Shown here one piece after another: positions 4,753-11,292 of a stretch of DNA of 30,693 nt. Where the stretch lies: the IMG/VR virus record IMGVR_UViG_3300042544_001048, positions 1-30,693 of that record; one strand, 5' to 3'. How positions within the stretch are numbered: the stretch's first letter is position 1; the number at the start of each line of letters is the position of its first letter. Below the pieces are notes generated by a model that ran no database searches, had not been told where the DNA came from, and was given only the letters and a program-made list of their open reading frames with translations. The stretch comes from a virus. The translations under genes and the position numbers were made by a program.

Positions 4753-5705
4753 GAAGGGCGAATAACCCGAAAGATAATGTTCTTTGAATAAAAATATTGG
4801 CCGTCTATGGTCAACAAAATAAACCATGAAAGTGGGATAAAGTGAAGAGTCCTTGGTTGGGACAAATTGCGGATTCAGTAATGGATCTCGAGTAGACAAG
4901 TGGAATATCATTTAACCTGAAGTAGTGAGGGTAACTCCGTAGCGAAAGGGTTGGATGACCAAGCAATCCGAGTTGTTTGGTTGAGATGGGAACATCAATA
5001 AGAATAATCCATAGAGTTCATGTAAGAAGTATAGTTATCCGACTATATCATTGCGTAATTCAATACAATGGTGGTCTTAAAACCGTAGCATCGTAAGATG
5101 GAAGGTATGACAAAAAACAGGTGGTGCTGTTAGTGTCCTTGAATAAATCCTACCAAGGGTTTAATCTCGAAGGAAACCAAAAATATGATGACAGGGATGT
5201 CATATCGGGTAGTTTAGTATCAAGTCACTCAAAAGGTGATTTGGCTGGTCACGAACCGCTACCTGGATAATTCGGAAACTAAATTTTTATTTTGGTATAA
5301 AAATCATACATAAAAAGAAAAAGTGTTCGTGCGTGGTGTTCGATAGGTCACTACATAGTTGTGAGGGGTTCACAGCCATAAAGGGTCTCAAGCCCAATAT
5401 GATTTTTAAGAAAGTTCTCTAAACCCGCAAGGTTGAATCAGGTCGGCAGATTTGATGAGTGATGAGTATTAATAGAGTAGGATATCACGAAAGGATTGGT
5501 TAATCTAATTAACCGTGACTGAAACTTACAAATCAAAAGTTTGTGGAAATAAGGGGAAACAAATAATCCTTTTAAAGAGTTTCGTTAAGACATGTATTCT
5601 CAGTGTTTTATTTTCTTTGTTTAGTAAAACAAAGTGGTGGTGAATGTATGTTAAATCATACGGCCTATACAAAATTAAGTCAGAATTATATCTGACTTTT
5701 TTTTT
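4753..5705 (+). ncRNA. Very large ornate RNA (about 950 nt), GOLLD/ROOL-like candidate
   Basis: A stretch of about 950 bases has no believable frame but its own promoter and a strong terminator. It is packed with helices: CCAAGCAA/TTGTTTGG, GATG-GGAA-CATC, TATAGT/ACTATA, CATC-GTAA-GATG (a GNRA tetraloop), ATGACA/TGTCAT, CAAGTCAC/GTGATTTG, ATTTTTAT/ATAAAAAT, GGTTAAT/ATTAACC and others. Size, structure, phage origin and a position beside tRNA genes recall GOLLD RNAs, which are known beside tRNAs in phages, and ROOL RNAs, which are shorter. I cannot confirm a match without a covariance search, so it may be a new class. The end is set by the terminator at 5677-5705; the start is inferred from the promoter. 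Confidence 0.8.
5677..5705 (+). terminator. Intrinsic terminator of the large RNA
   Basis: Perfect 8-bp stem AAGTCAGA/TCTGACTT with a 6-base loop, running into nine T residues. Confidence 0.9.
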
Positions 5706-5715
5706 GCCTTAAATT

Positions 5716-5745
5716 TTGTTTTGTTAAATTATTTAGGTATATTTT
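5716..5745 (+). promoter_or_regulatory. Possible host-type promoter
   Basis: TTG at 5716-5718, 19 bases, TATATTTT at 5738-5745. The last element has one mismatch and lies 4 bases before ATG at 5750, so the message would be almost leaderless. Confidence 0.45.
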
Positions 5746-5749
5746 ATTA

Positions 5750-6100
5750 ATGAAACCTCAAATATCCAATTTACTAATTTCCTTTTTTCTTTTTACAATA
5801 GGATCATTAGGACATTGGTATATTTTATATTGGCAATTCAAAATGGCCAATTGGATTAAAACTCCATATCCTTATTTAATATCAATGGCTTGTGCTTTTA
5901 TTTGGATACTAGCATCTCATTATGGTGTTAAAGCATTTAATGGTGAAATGTGGAGTAATAGGTTTGTGTTTTTTGTAACTGGAATTATTGTGGCATCTTT
6001 TTTATACCCACTTCATTTCGATCAACCAATCACAATGAAAACAGTTGTGCAGTTAATATTGGCGTTGACCATTATTGTTATATCACTTTTTTGGAAATAA
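5750..6100 (+). CDS. Small four-helix membrane protein
   Basis: A 116-residue, very hydrophobic protein with four likely membrane segments at about residues 7-28, 41-60, 70-86 and 96-114. Trp and aromatic residues flank the segments. The size and layout resemble small multidrug-resistance-like or DMT-type proteins, but no family motif is clear. It follows the large RNA's terminator and is 12 bases ahead of another membrane protein, so the two are probably one operon. Function is unknown; holin-like activity cannot be excluded. Confidence 0.75.
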   Translation: MKPQISNLLISFFLFTIGSLGHWYILYWQFKMANWIKTPYPYLISMACAFIWILASHYGVKAFNGEMWSNRFVFFVTGIIVASFLYPLHFDQPITMKTVVQLILALTIIVISLFWK

Positions 6101-6112
6101 AAATTAAATTAT

Positions 6113-6385
6113 ATGTTTGTAGGTTATTATGTTATTTGTGTTATCTATTGTTTCTATCAATTATTCATTAAATTGAATTCTAGATACGATAGTACTCCGA
6201 TGGGTGCGTCCCCGGAATTGGATACCATTATGGTGTTAGTTATGGCATGGGTTCTAGCACCCATTGACATTTCATTAACTTGGATTAGATGGGTTAAAGA
6301 AGCGGAAGAGGCTCGTCGAAGACAAAACCAACTTGAATTGGGTAAAAATTTATTAACTGAAGAAGATAGAACGTCAATATATTAA
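6113..6385 (+). CDS. Small membrane protein with charged tail
   Basis: This 90-residue protein has an N-terminal hydrophobic segment (residues 2-19), a second one at about 39-58, and a charged, probably helical tail (KEAEEARRRQNQLELGK) predicted to lie on the other side of the membrane. It sits between the four-helix protein and a small soluble gene, with gaps of about 12 bases, which suggests shared transcription. Family unknown. Confidence 0.7.
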   Translation: MFVGYYVICVIYCFYQLFIKLNSRYDSTPMGASPELDTIMVLVMAWVLAPIDISLTWIRWVKEAEEARRRQNQLELGKNLLTEEDRTSIY

Positions 6386-6396
6386 AAATTGAAAAT

Positions 6397-6606
6397 ATGA
6401 AATGTATAAAAAACACAAAGACAGGTAGTATCATTAGAATTGATGATAAACAAGCAAATCAAATGGTTGGTTTAACTTGGAAGTTTGTTCCTAAAAGTGA
6501 ATGGAGAGGAACTCCAAGAGTTGCTGAAGAAGTTACCGTTGGTCACGATCAAGGTGGTTCTTATGAAGTTAAAACCGAAAAAAAGTCCAAGAAAAAAGTT
6601 TCCTAA
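6397..6606 (+). CDS. Small soluble protein with Lys-rich end
   Basis: A 69-residue protein: an N-terminal part with KNTKTGSIIRIDDKQANQMVG, then WKFVPKSEWRG, and a Lys-rich tail (EKKSKKKVS). The start resembles small phage proteins in which a short beta region is followed by a Trp-containing motif, but I cannot name the family. It is the last gene before two consecutive hairpins at 6619-6687. Confidence 0.7.
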   Translation: MKCIKNTKTGSIIRIDDKQANQMVGLTWKFVPKSEWRGTPRVAEEVTVGHDQGGSYEVKTEKKSKKKVS

Positions 6607-6618
6607 TTTATTAAAATT

Positions 6619-6687
6619 AGGTGGTGGAGGTATAGTGTGAAAAACCATACGATACCCTATGGGTTAGGGTAAATCCTAGCCCTTTTT
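6619..6687 (+). terminator. Tandem hairpins ending in an intrinsic terminator
   Basis: The first hairpin has GGTAT/ATACC and GTGTG/CATAC around an A-rich loop. The second, GGGTTAGG/CCTAGCCC (6661-6682) with a 6-base loop, runs into five T. The second is a clear terminator for the 5750-6606 genes. The first resembles the 23661-23693 hairpin. Confidence 0.75.
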
Positions 6688-6703
6688 ATGTTTAAAAAAT
6701 TAT

Positions 6704-6711
6704 TATATTTG
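6704..6711 (+). promoter_or_regulatory. Host-type -7 element
   Basis: TATATTTG at 6704-6711, 4 bases before ATG at 6716; no clear TTG upstream. The message would be leaderless or nearly so. Confidence 0.5.
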
Positions 6712-6715
6712 TATT

Positions 6716-7465
6716 ATGAGAATAGTATGTATATCCGATACTCACAGCCTTCATCATCAGATGGAACATCCTTTACCAAATGGTGATGTATTAATTCATG
6801 CGGGTGACATATCAAATAAAGGAGGTCAAAAAGACGTAACCGATTTTATTCATTGGTTCCAAGATTTAGGGGGTTGGGATGCAAAGATATTCATATCTGG
6901 TAATCATGATTATTGTTTTGAAAGGATCAATAAACCCTCTTACAAAGGTACGTATGATTGGTTAACTCCTTTGATGTCTCCCGAGAATTTATCACAATCC
7001 GATGTAACCTATTTGGAAGATAGTTTTATTACAATAGAAACCCCAGAGTTCTCAAGACCAATTAAATTCTACGGTAGTCCTTGGCAACCTTGGTTCTACG
7101 ATTGGGCGTTTAATTTACCAAGACTGGGAAGTGAATTACAAGAAAAGTGGAATATGATTCCCGAAGATACCGATGTATTAATAACACATGGACCACCAAA
7201 CGGATATAGAGATTTGGTTAATAATTGGAGACAACCCAATACAAATGTAGGTTGTGAAATGTTAACAAATCGAATTGGTCAGATAAATCCATTGGTAAAT
7301 GTATTTGGACATATCCATGAAGGTTATGGTTTTGAATATGGTAAAAAGACATTATTTGTAAACGCATCAATATGTACCCCGGAATATCACCCAACAAATA
7401 AACCAATCGTTATTGATCTACTTGAAATTAACGGTAAAATAAAAGCATTATATGTCGAAGAATAA
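6716..7465 (+). CDS. Calcineurin-like metallophosphoesterase
   Basis: All metal-binding blocks of the family are present in order: ISDTH (6-10), GD at 30-31 (HAGDIS), GNHD (62-65), THGPP (157-161) and FGHIHEG (197-203). It should hydrolyse phosphoesters at a two-metal centre; the closest look is to small bacterial phosphodiesterases or phosphatases that carry THGPP and GHxH. Length (249 residues) is typical. Its last 14 bases overlap the next gene, so the two are likely translated together. The substrate cannot be told: cyclic nucleotides, phosphorylated protein or RNA ends are options. Confidence 0.9.
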   Translation: MRIVCISDTHSLHHQMEHPLPNGDVLIHAGDISNKGGQKDVTDFIHWFQDLGGWDAKIFISGNHDYCFERINKPSYKGTYDWLTPLMSPENLSQSDVTYLEDSFITIETPEFSRPIKFYGSPWQPWFYDWAFNLPRLGSELQEKWNMIPEDTDVLITHGPPNGYRDLVNNWRQPNTNVGCEMLTNRIGQINPLVNVFGHIHEGYGFEYGKKTLFVNASICTPEYHPTNKPIVIDLLEINGKIKALYVEE

Positions 7466-8144
7466 AGAATCTGTAAGTGTGGTAATTTCCACTAGAAAAA
7501 TTGATGATGAGTATTTAAAACATGTTGAGAAGATGTTCTCTCAACCTGATACCGAAATATTAGTATATGAAAATGATGGTGTATCATCATTAACCGAAAT
7601 TTATAATATTGGCTTAAAAGAATCCAAAAATGATATAGTTGTGTTTATGCATGATGATCTTATTTTAGAGACGCCAAATATGACACCAAAGATTGTTAAA
7701 CTATTTGAAAAACATAACGATTATGGTATTATTGGTATTGCGGGAACGGACAATTTAACAAGTGGAATGTGGTGGCAAAATCGTGAAAATATGTTTGGGG
7801 TTGTTGGACATATCCATGAAGGTAAAAGACACGTTAATCACTATTCTAAGGGGGTTTTTAACGATGTTCTTAAAGATGTTGTAGTTGTGGATGGTTTATG
7901 GTTTGCAATTCGCAAATCGCAAATTAAGAAGGAATTTAACGAACAATTTAGTGGGTTTCATTTCTATGATATTACGTTCTGCGTTGAGAATTACTTGGAA
8001 GGTGTAAAGGTTGGTTTAACCACAAAATTTGGGGTTACACACAAGTCGATAGGGGCCACAAATAAACAATGGGAAAAGAATAGATTGTTTTTTGAGGCTT
8101 TGTATGAAAAGAAACTTCCATTAATCATACCACATACACTTTAG
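7452..8144 (+). CDS. GT-A fold (GT2-like) glycosyltransferase
   Basis: A 230-residue protein starting with VSVVISTRKID, then YENDGVSSLTEIYNIGLKESKNDIVVFMHDDL. The HDD at 67-69 stands where GT2 enzymes have their metal-binding DxD, and the preceding Asn/Gly-rich turn and helix fit a GT-A nucleotide-sugar site. FSGFHFYDITFCVENYLEGVKVGL fits the acceptor side. It overlaps the metallophosphoesterase by 14 bases. It is compact compared with full-length GT2 enzymes and lacks a membrane anchor, so it likely works on a soluble or virion substrate. Donor and acceptor are unknown. Confidence 0.8.
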   Translation: MSKNKESVSVVISTRKIDDEYLKHVEKMFSQPDTEILVYENDGVSSLTEIYNIGLKESKNDIVVFMHDDLILETPNMTPKIVKLFEKHNDYGIIGIAGTDNLTSGMWWQNRENMFGVVGHIHEGKRHVNHYSKGVFNDVLKDVVVVDGLWFAIRKSQIKKEFNEQFSGFHFYDITFCVENYLEGVKVGLTTKFGVTHKSIGATNKQWEKNRLFFEALYEKKLPLIIPHTL

Positions 8145-8164
8145 AAATTTAGCAATTTTCCATA

Positions 8165-8172
8165 TATTTATA
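8165..8172 (+). promoter_or_regulatory. TATTTATA box
   Basis: Exact TATTTATA, 13 bases before ATG at 8186 and followed by TAAAAAC. Confidence 0.6.
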
Positions 8173-8185
8173 TAAAAACAAATTT

Positions 8186-8407
8186 ATGATGTACGTTATT
8201 TTAATTTTAGCAGTTATTGCAGGTGTGGCTTTTTTATTAATGAAGTCAGGTAAGATCGAAGACAAGAATGGTAACAACATTCCTGATAAATTGGAACCTA
8301 TGGTTGAGGAAGTTAAAGAGGTTGTTAAAAAAGTAAAAAAGGCTGTTGAGGAAACAAAACCAGCTAAAAAAACATCAGCAAAGAAATCAGCTAAAAAAGC
8401 TAAATAA
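8186..8407 (+). CDS. Single-membrane-segment protein with Lys/Ala-rich tail
   Basis: A 73-residue protein with an N-terminal membrane helix (YVILILAVIAGVAFLLM, residues 3-19), then KIEDKNGNNIPDKLE, a sequence with the D-x-N-x-D-x-x-x-D style of a short calcium-binding or dockerin-like loop, and a long Lys/Ala/Val helix ending in repeated AKKSAKKAK. ATG codons at 8186 and 8189 are both possible. The basic tail suggests contact with nucleic acid or acidic surfaces at the membrane. The family is not recognised, though this arrangement (membrane helix, DKNGNNIPDKLE, basic tail) is very distinct. Confidence 0.75.
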   Translation: MMYVILILAVIAGVAFLLMKSGKIEDKNGNNIPDKLEPMVEEVKEVVKKVKKAVEETKPAKKTSAKKSAKKAK

Positions 8408-8432
8408 TTAGTTTTAAATATATTAAATGATT

Positions 8433-8466
8433 AAGGGTTAAAATTAGTTTTTTAACCCTTTTTTAT
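8433..8466 (+). terminator. Intrinsic terminator
   Basis: AAGGGTTAAAA pairs with TTTTAACCCTT around a short loop, followed by T-rich sequence. It separates the 73-aa gene from tmRNA. Confidence 0.8.
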
Positions 8467-8467
8467 C

Positions 8468-8475
8468 TATATTTG
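8468..8475 (+). promoter_or_regulatory. Host-type -7 element of tmRNA
   Basis: TATATTTG ends 10 bases before the first tmRNA base. No good TTG is seen at the usual distance. Confidence 0.5.
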
Positions 8476-8485
8476 TTTATCATAT

Positions 8486-8891
8486 GGGGATGCTTTGGAT
8501 TTGACTGGCGTTTATATGGTAAATGGGCACGTAGTCAGAATTCATCTATGACTTAAATCCACGGTGAAGAAAATCAAACGGCAACGTTTACAACAACATG
8601 GAAATTGCAGGTATCCTTGCAACTTCTAAAGTAGCAGCCTAACCAAGTTAGACTCCTATCTCGGGTCGATGTACATATAACCTAGGAACAGAAGTACTTA
8701 AGGTGTGATACCGCCATAGAGTGTCAAAGGTCTCGTTCAGAGTGCTACCTTAAAGTGAACTCGACACAGTTATTGGTTACAATGTCAAAATAGAAACCAT
8801 TTATTTGTCTGTTGTGAATAACAGAATAAACGTGTAGTCCATTTATGGTATGGCGATTAGGACACGGGTTCGACTCCCGTCATCTCCACCA
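8486..8891 (+). ncRNA. ssrA: tmRNA (transfer-messenger RNA)
   Basis: GGGGATG at the 5' end pairs with CATCTCC at the 3' end, the 3' part has T-arm ACGGG-TTCGACT-CCCGT, and the RNA ends with an encoded ACCA. GGATTTGACTGGCG near the start and the 406-nt length are typical. It rescues stalled ribosomes and tags the unfinished protein. The tag frame ends at TAA (8640-8642); if translation resumes at GGC (8580) the tag is 20 residues, GNVYNNMEIA followed by GILATSKVAA. That is about twice the usual length and ends VAA rather than LAA. The resume codon is inferred from context (AAATCAAAC before it). Confidence 0.93.
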
Positions 8892-8895
8892 AAAC

Positions 8896-8924
8896 AAAAC
8901 CCATCTAAACGATGGGTTTTTTAT
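8896..8924. terminator. Bidirectional terminator shared by tmRNA and the SGNH gene
   Basis: AAAACCCATC/GATGGGTTTT with a 5-base loop and flanking A and T runs. It follows tmRNA and overlaps the 3' end of the convergent SGNH gene. Confidence 0.8.
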
Positions 8925-10656
8925 TTTCTAATTCTCTTATTAAATCTTTGAATAACTCAATATGACCAAATCTACCGATATGTAAATCATCAACTGCACC
9001 ATTGGTTTCCTCCAATATACTTTGATATTTCTTATATGGAATGAAATGCTTATAGCAATCTTTTTTGAAATTTCTAGATTGATAATGTTTTAAATTGAAA
9101 TTATGATAAATAAATTGTCTCGTTTCTTCGGAACATAGTTCTATATTAATAAAAATAATTCTTTTATCGTTTTCCGCAAGATTCTTCATTTCATTTAAAT
9201 TGATGTCTTTAGTTAGATCCACTAAATGATCACAATTTTTTCTCATCAATTCTTGCAATTCTGGTTCAGATTCTGACCAATTATTAAAAATATACGAATG
9301 TTTTAAATCGATACTTTCTTGTGACCATATTCTTGTCGGCAATATAAGGTCTGGTTTAACCCAAGTCCAATGCAATACTTTGTTCTTTTTTAATGTGTGA
9401 TTTATTATTTTAATAAACCCTTCAATCTCTGACCACCAAACCGAATGTGTTTCCTTATTATAACCTATTTGTTCTGTCGATACTTTACTAACATCATCAT
9501 TCTGTTTCGGATGCGGAGTAAAAGGTATAATATCAACAAAGTTATTAACGTTATCAGCAACTCTAAATCTACTTATAGACGTCCAACCAAATATTACAAT
9601 ATCCTTTGGTTTTATTTTTACGTGGTTATTAATAAATGATTCGAATATTGTATAATTTGAACAGCCGCCCATACCATAATTTACCACCTCAATATTGTAA
9701 TGTTCGGCAATTAAATCAGGATAGTTTTTTGGAGTCTCACCTAAATGGTTAATGTATTGTTTTGCCCAGGATAAATCTGATTTATAATGATTTGCAAATG
9801 TTTGAGTATGTGAATCTCCGAACACATAAAGCGTTGGCCTCAATTTACCTTCTAACATTTTGATAACTTTTTCAGCAAAGTTTTTATTACCAAAATATCC
9901 TGGATGCATATCTCCGCTTGCTCCATTCAATTCGTCACATATTCTCATATTTTGAAATGTACAAAACTGATTAACACAATTAAATCCACCAAATTTTAAG
10001 TTCCTTCTTTTATCGTAATCAACGTAAAAATCTTTAAATGGCATTTGTAATGAATCATTATCAAACCAATAAAAATACTCTATATTGTTTTCTTCCAAAA
10101 AACTAAATAAACCAACAAGTTCTCCTACAAATTTATTAAAGTATATCATTGGGTTGTGGTACTTACTCAAGTAATCCTTTACCTCTTCAGTTATTTGTCC
10201 TTTAAAATAATCGTGGTTATATTTTATACCGTCCTTGGTTAAAACGTCTTGCATTTGTATTGATGAAATCGACCCAATATTTCTATCATCATCATACCTT
10301 ACATTTGTTATAACATAATCATTTACCTTTTCCACATATAAATCTACCCTATGTGGAGGATCAGTTATTTCAAATAAAAATAACGTTTTTCTAGCACTAT
10401 CAATACCAACTTCTTGAATATATTCATATGTTCTTCTTACCAATCTTGGTGCTCCTGAACCTGAAAATGCGTCATGCACCAAATTGACACCAAAGTGATC
10501 TGCAATGTATTTTGGATATGTGACATTCTTTTCGTTGTCCCATTCAACTCCATGTTGTTTTTTGTATTCTTGTTTAACCCCATAATCGGATAAACCGCCT
10601 CCTGCTGTTAATGAAGAACCATTGGCGTATATTGTATCAAAATTTATAAATTTCAT
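8905..10656 (-). CDS. Tandem SGNH/GDSL hydrolase-like protein
   Basis: This 583-residue protein contains two SGNH-type halves. Half 1 (about 1-270) has YANGSSLTAGG with Ser at 14 or 15 and GDMHPG with D249/H251. Half 2 (about 275-583) has the classic block FGDSHTQTF (S282), GMGGCSNYT (328-336), VIFGW and a C-terminal DDLHIGRFGH (D556/D557, H559). The start at 10656 is chosen over 10701 because the upstream 15 codons are an AT-rich leader and a TATTTATA box lies at 10668-10675. SGNH hydrolases remove acyl groups from esters, often on polysaccharides, so this could trim host capsule or envelope glycans, or be part of the virion. Substrate unknown. Confidence 0.8.
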   Translation of the reverse strand: MKFINFDTIYANGSSLTAGGGLSDYGVKQEYKKQHGVEWDNEKNVTYPKYIADHFGVNLVHDAFSGSGAPRLVRRTYEYIQEVGIDSARKTLFLFEITDPPHRVDLYVEKVNDYVITNVRYDDDRNIGSISSIQMQDVLTKDGIKYNHDYFKGQITEEVKDYLSKYHNPMIYFNKFVGELVGLFSFLEENNIEYFYWFDNDSLQMPFKDFYVDYDKRRNLKFGGFNCVNQFCTFQNMRICDELNGASGDMHPGYFGNKNFAEKVIKMLEGKLRPTLYVFGDSHTQTFANHYKSDLSWAKQYINHLGETPKNYPDLIAEHYNIEVVNYGMGGCSNYTIFESFINNHVKIKPKDIVIFGWTSISRFRVADNVNNFVDIIPFTPHPKQNDDVSKVSTEQIGYNKETHSVWWSEIEGFIKIINHTLKKNKVLHWTWVKPDLILPTRIWSQESIDLKHSYIFNNWSESEPELQELMRKNCDHLVDLTKDINLNEMKNLAENDKRIIFINIELCSEETRQFIYHNFNLKHYQSRNFKKDCYKHFIPYKKYQSILEETNGAVDDLHIGRFGHIELFKDLIRELENKKPIV

Positions 10657-10667
10657 ATTAAAATATA

Positions 10668-10675
10668 TATAAATA
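10668..10675 (-). promoter_or_regulatory. TATTTATA box
   Basis: Exact box on the minus strand, 11 bases before the SGNH start codon. Confidence 0.55.
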
Positions 10676-10692
10676 ATATTGAAAAGTATATA

Positions 10693-10722
10693 AAACAACA
10701 AAAGGTCCGAAGACCTCTTTTT
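10693..10722 (-). terminator. UUCG-tetraloop terminator, copy 1
   Basis: On the minus strand, AGGTC-TTCG-GACCT followed by TTTGTTGTTT ends the ParB-like gene. Bases 10693-10715 form an exact 23-base repeat with 11182-11204. Confidence 0.75.
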
Positions 10723-10733
10723 CTAATGAATGT

Positions 10734-11156
10734 TTATTTACCTGTTAATTTCTTTTCCATTTTCTTGGTTAAGTTTTTAAACTTAACATCCTTTTCTGGA
10801 ATTACAATACACTTAATAGTTTCTTTTCCTAATTTTTTATATGCGTCGTATCTATGGTGACCATCAATAATTCTATACTTTTTATTTTCTTTAGCGACAA
10901 CTATCGGTAATAATTTTTTCTTTTCTTTTAGTTTCTTTATAATGTGGTCAACCATTTTATTATATTCTTTTTCTAGGTCACCTTGGTCCTCTGGTTGGTT
11001 CTTAATCAATTTATCCAGGGAAATACTAACTGCGTTTTTTTCGTCCATTTCATCATCGGTATTGGTAGTAACAATTGCCCCAACCCCCTTAACTACCTCA
11101 ACAGATATTTCAGATAATAATTTTTTTACTTGTGATTCCAATAAGATTATGTTCAT
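10734..11156 (-). CDS. ParB-like domain protein with N-terminal tag-like segment
   Basis: The 140-residue protein has KYRIIDGHHRYDAYKKLG (about 93-110, D98-G-H-H-R102), the core motif of ParB/Srx-like N-terminal domains, which bind nucleotides (CTP in ParB) and sometimes cut DNA. A preceding part with LPIVVAKENKK fits the strand before it. The first 16 residues, MNIILLESQVKKLLSE, match the recurring N-terminal segment found in several unrelated proteins here. A TATTTATA box lies 4 bases upstream of ATG, and a UUCG terminator follows. No helix-turn-helix of a full ParB is present, so a role other than partition is likely. Confidence 0.75.
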   Translation of the reverse strand: MNIILLESQVKKLLSEISVEVVKGVGAIVTTNTDDEMDEKNAVSISLDKLIKNQPEDQGDLEKEYNKMVDHIIKKLKEKKKLLPIVVAKENKKYRIIDGHHRYDAYKKLGKETIKCIVIPEKDVKFKNLTKKMEKKLTGK

Positions 11157-11160
11157 ATAT

Positions 11161-11168
11161 TATAAATA
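11161..11168 (-). promoter_or_regulatory. TATTTATA box
   Basis: Exact box, 4 bases before ATG at 11156. Confidence 0.6.
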
Positions 11169-11181
11169 CCGAATATTCCAT

Positions 11182-11210
11182 AAACAACAAAAGGTCCGAA
11201 GACCCTTTGC
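11182..11210 (-). terminator. UUCG-tetraloop terminator, copy 2
   Basis: The same GGTC-TTCG-GACC hairpin and T-rich tail as at 10693-10722, including 23 identical bases. It lies downstream of the gene ending at 11293. Confidence 0.7.
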
Positions 11211-11292
11211 CGAGATTTAGAATACCTCCTTTTCGTTTAGAGTTTATCATTTAACGGCGACCAAACCGCCAAACTCTGTTAATAAATATCGT
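11205..11292. other. Short structured gap
   Basis: No gene. AGAGTTT (about 11238) can pair with AAACTCT (about 11272) around a GGCG/CGCC hairpin. It may form a second structure before the UUCG terminator, or a small RNA. Confidence 0.35.

Noticed and set aside
4684-4911. Minus-strand frame over the large RNA's 5' part
   Set aside because: It is antisense to the endonuclease end and the RNA promoter; no promoter or sensible composition.
4753-5705. Group I or group II intron
   Set aside because: No exon halves of a gene on either side and no recognised intron core sequence; the region has its own promoter and terminator.
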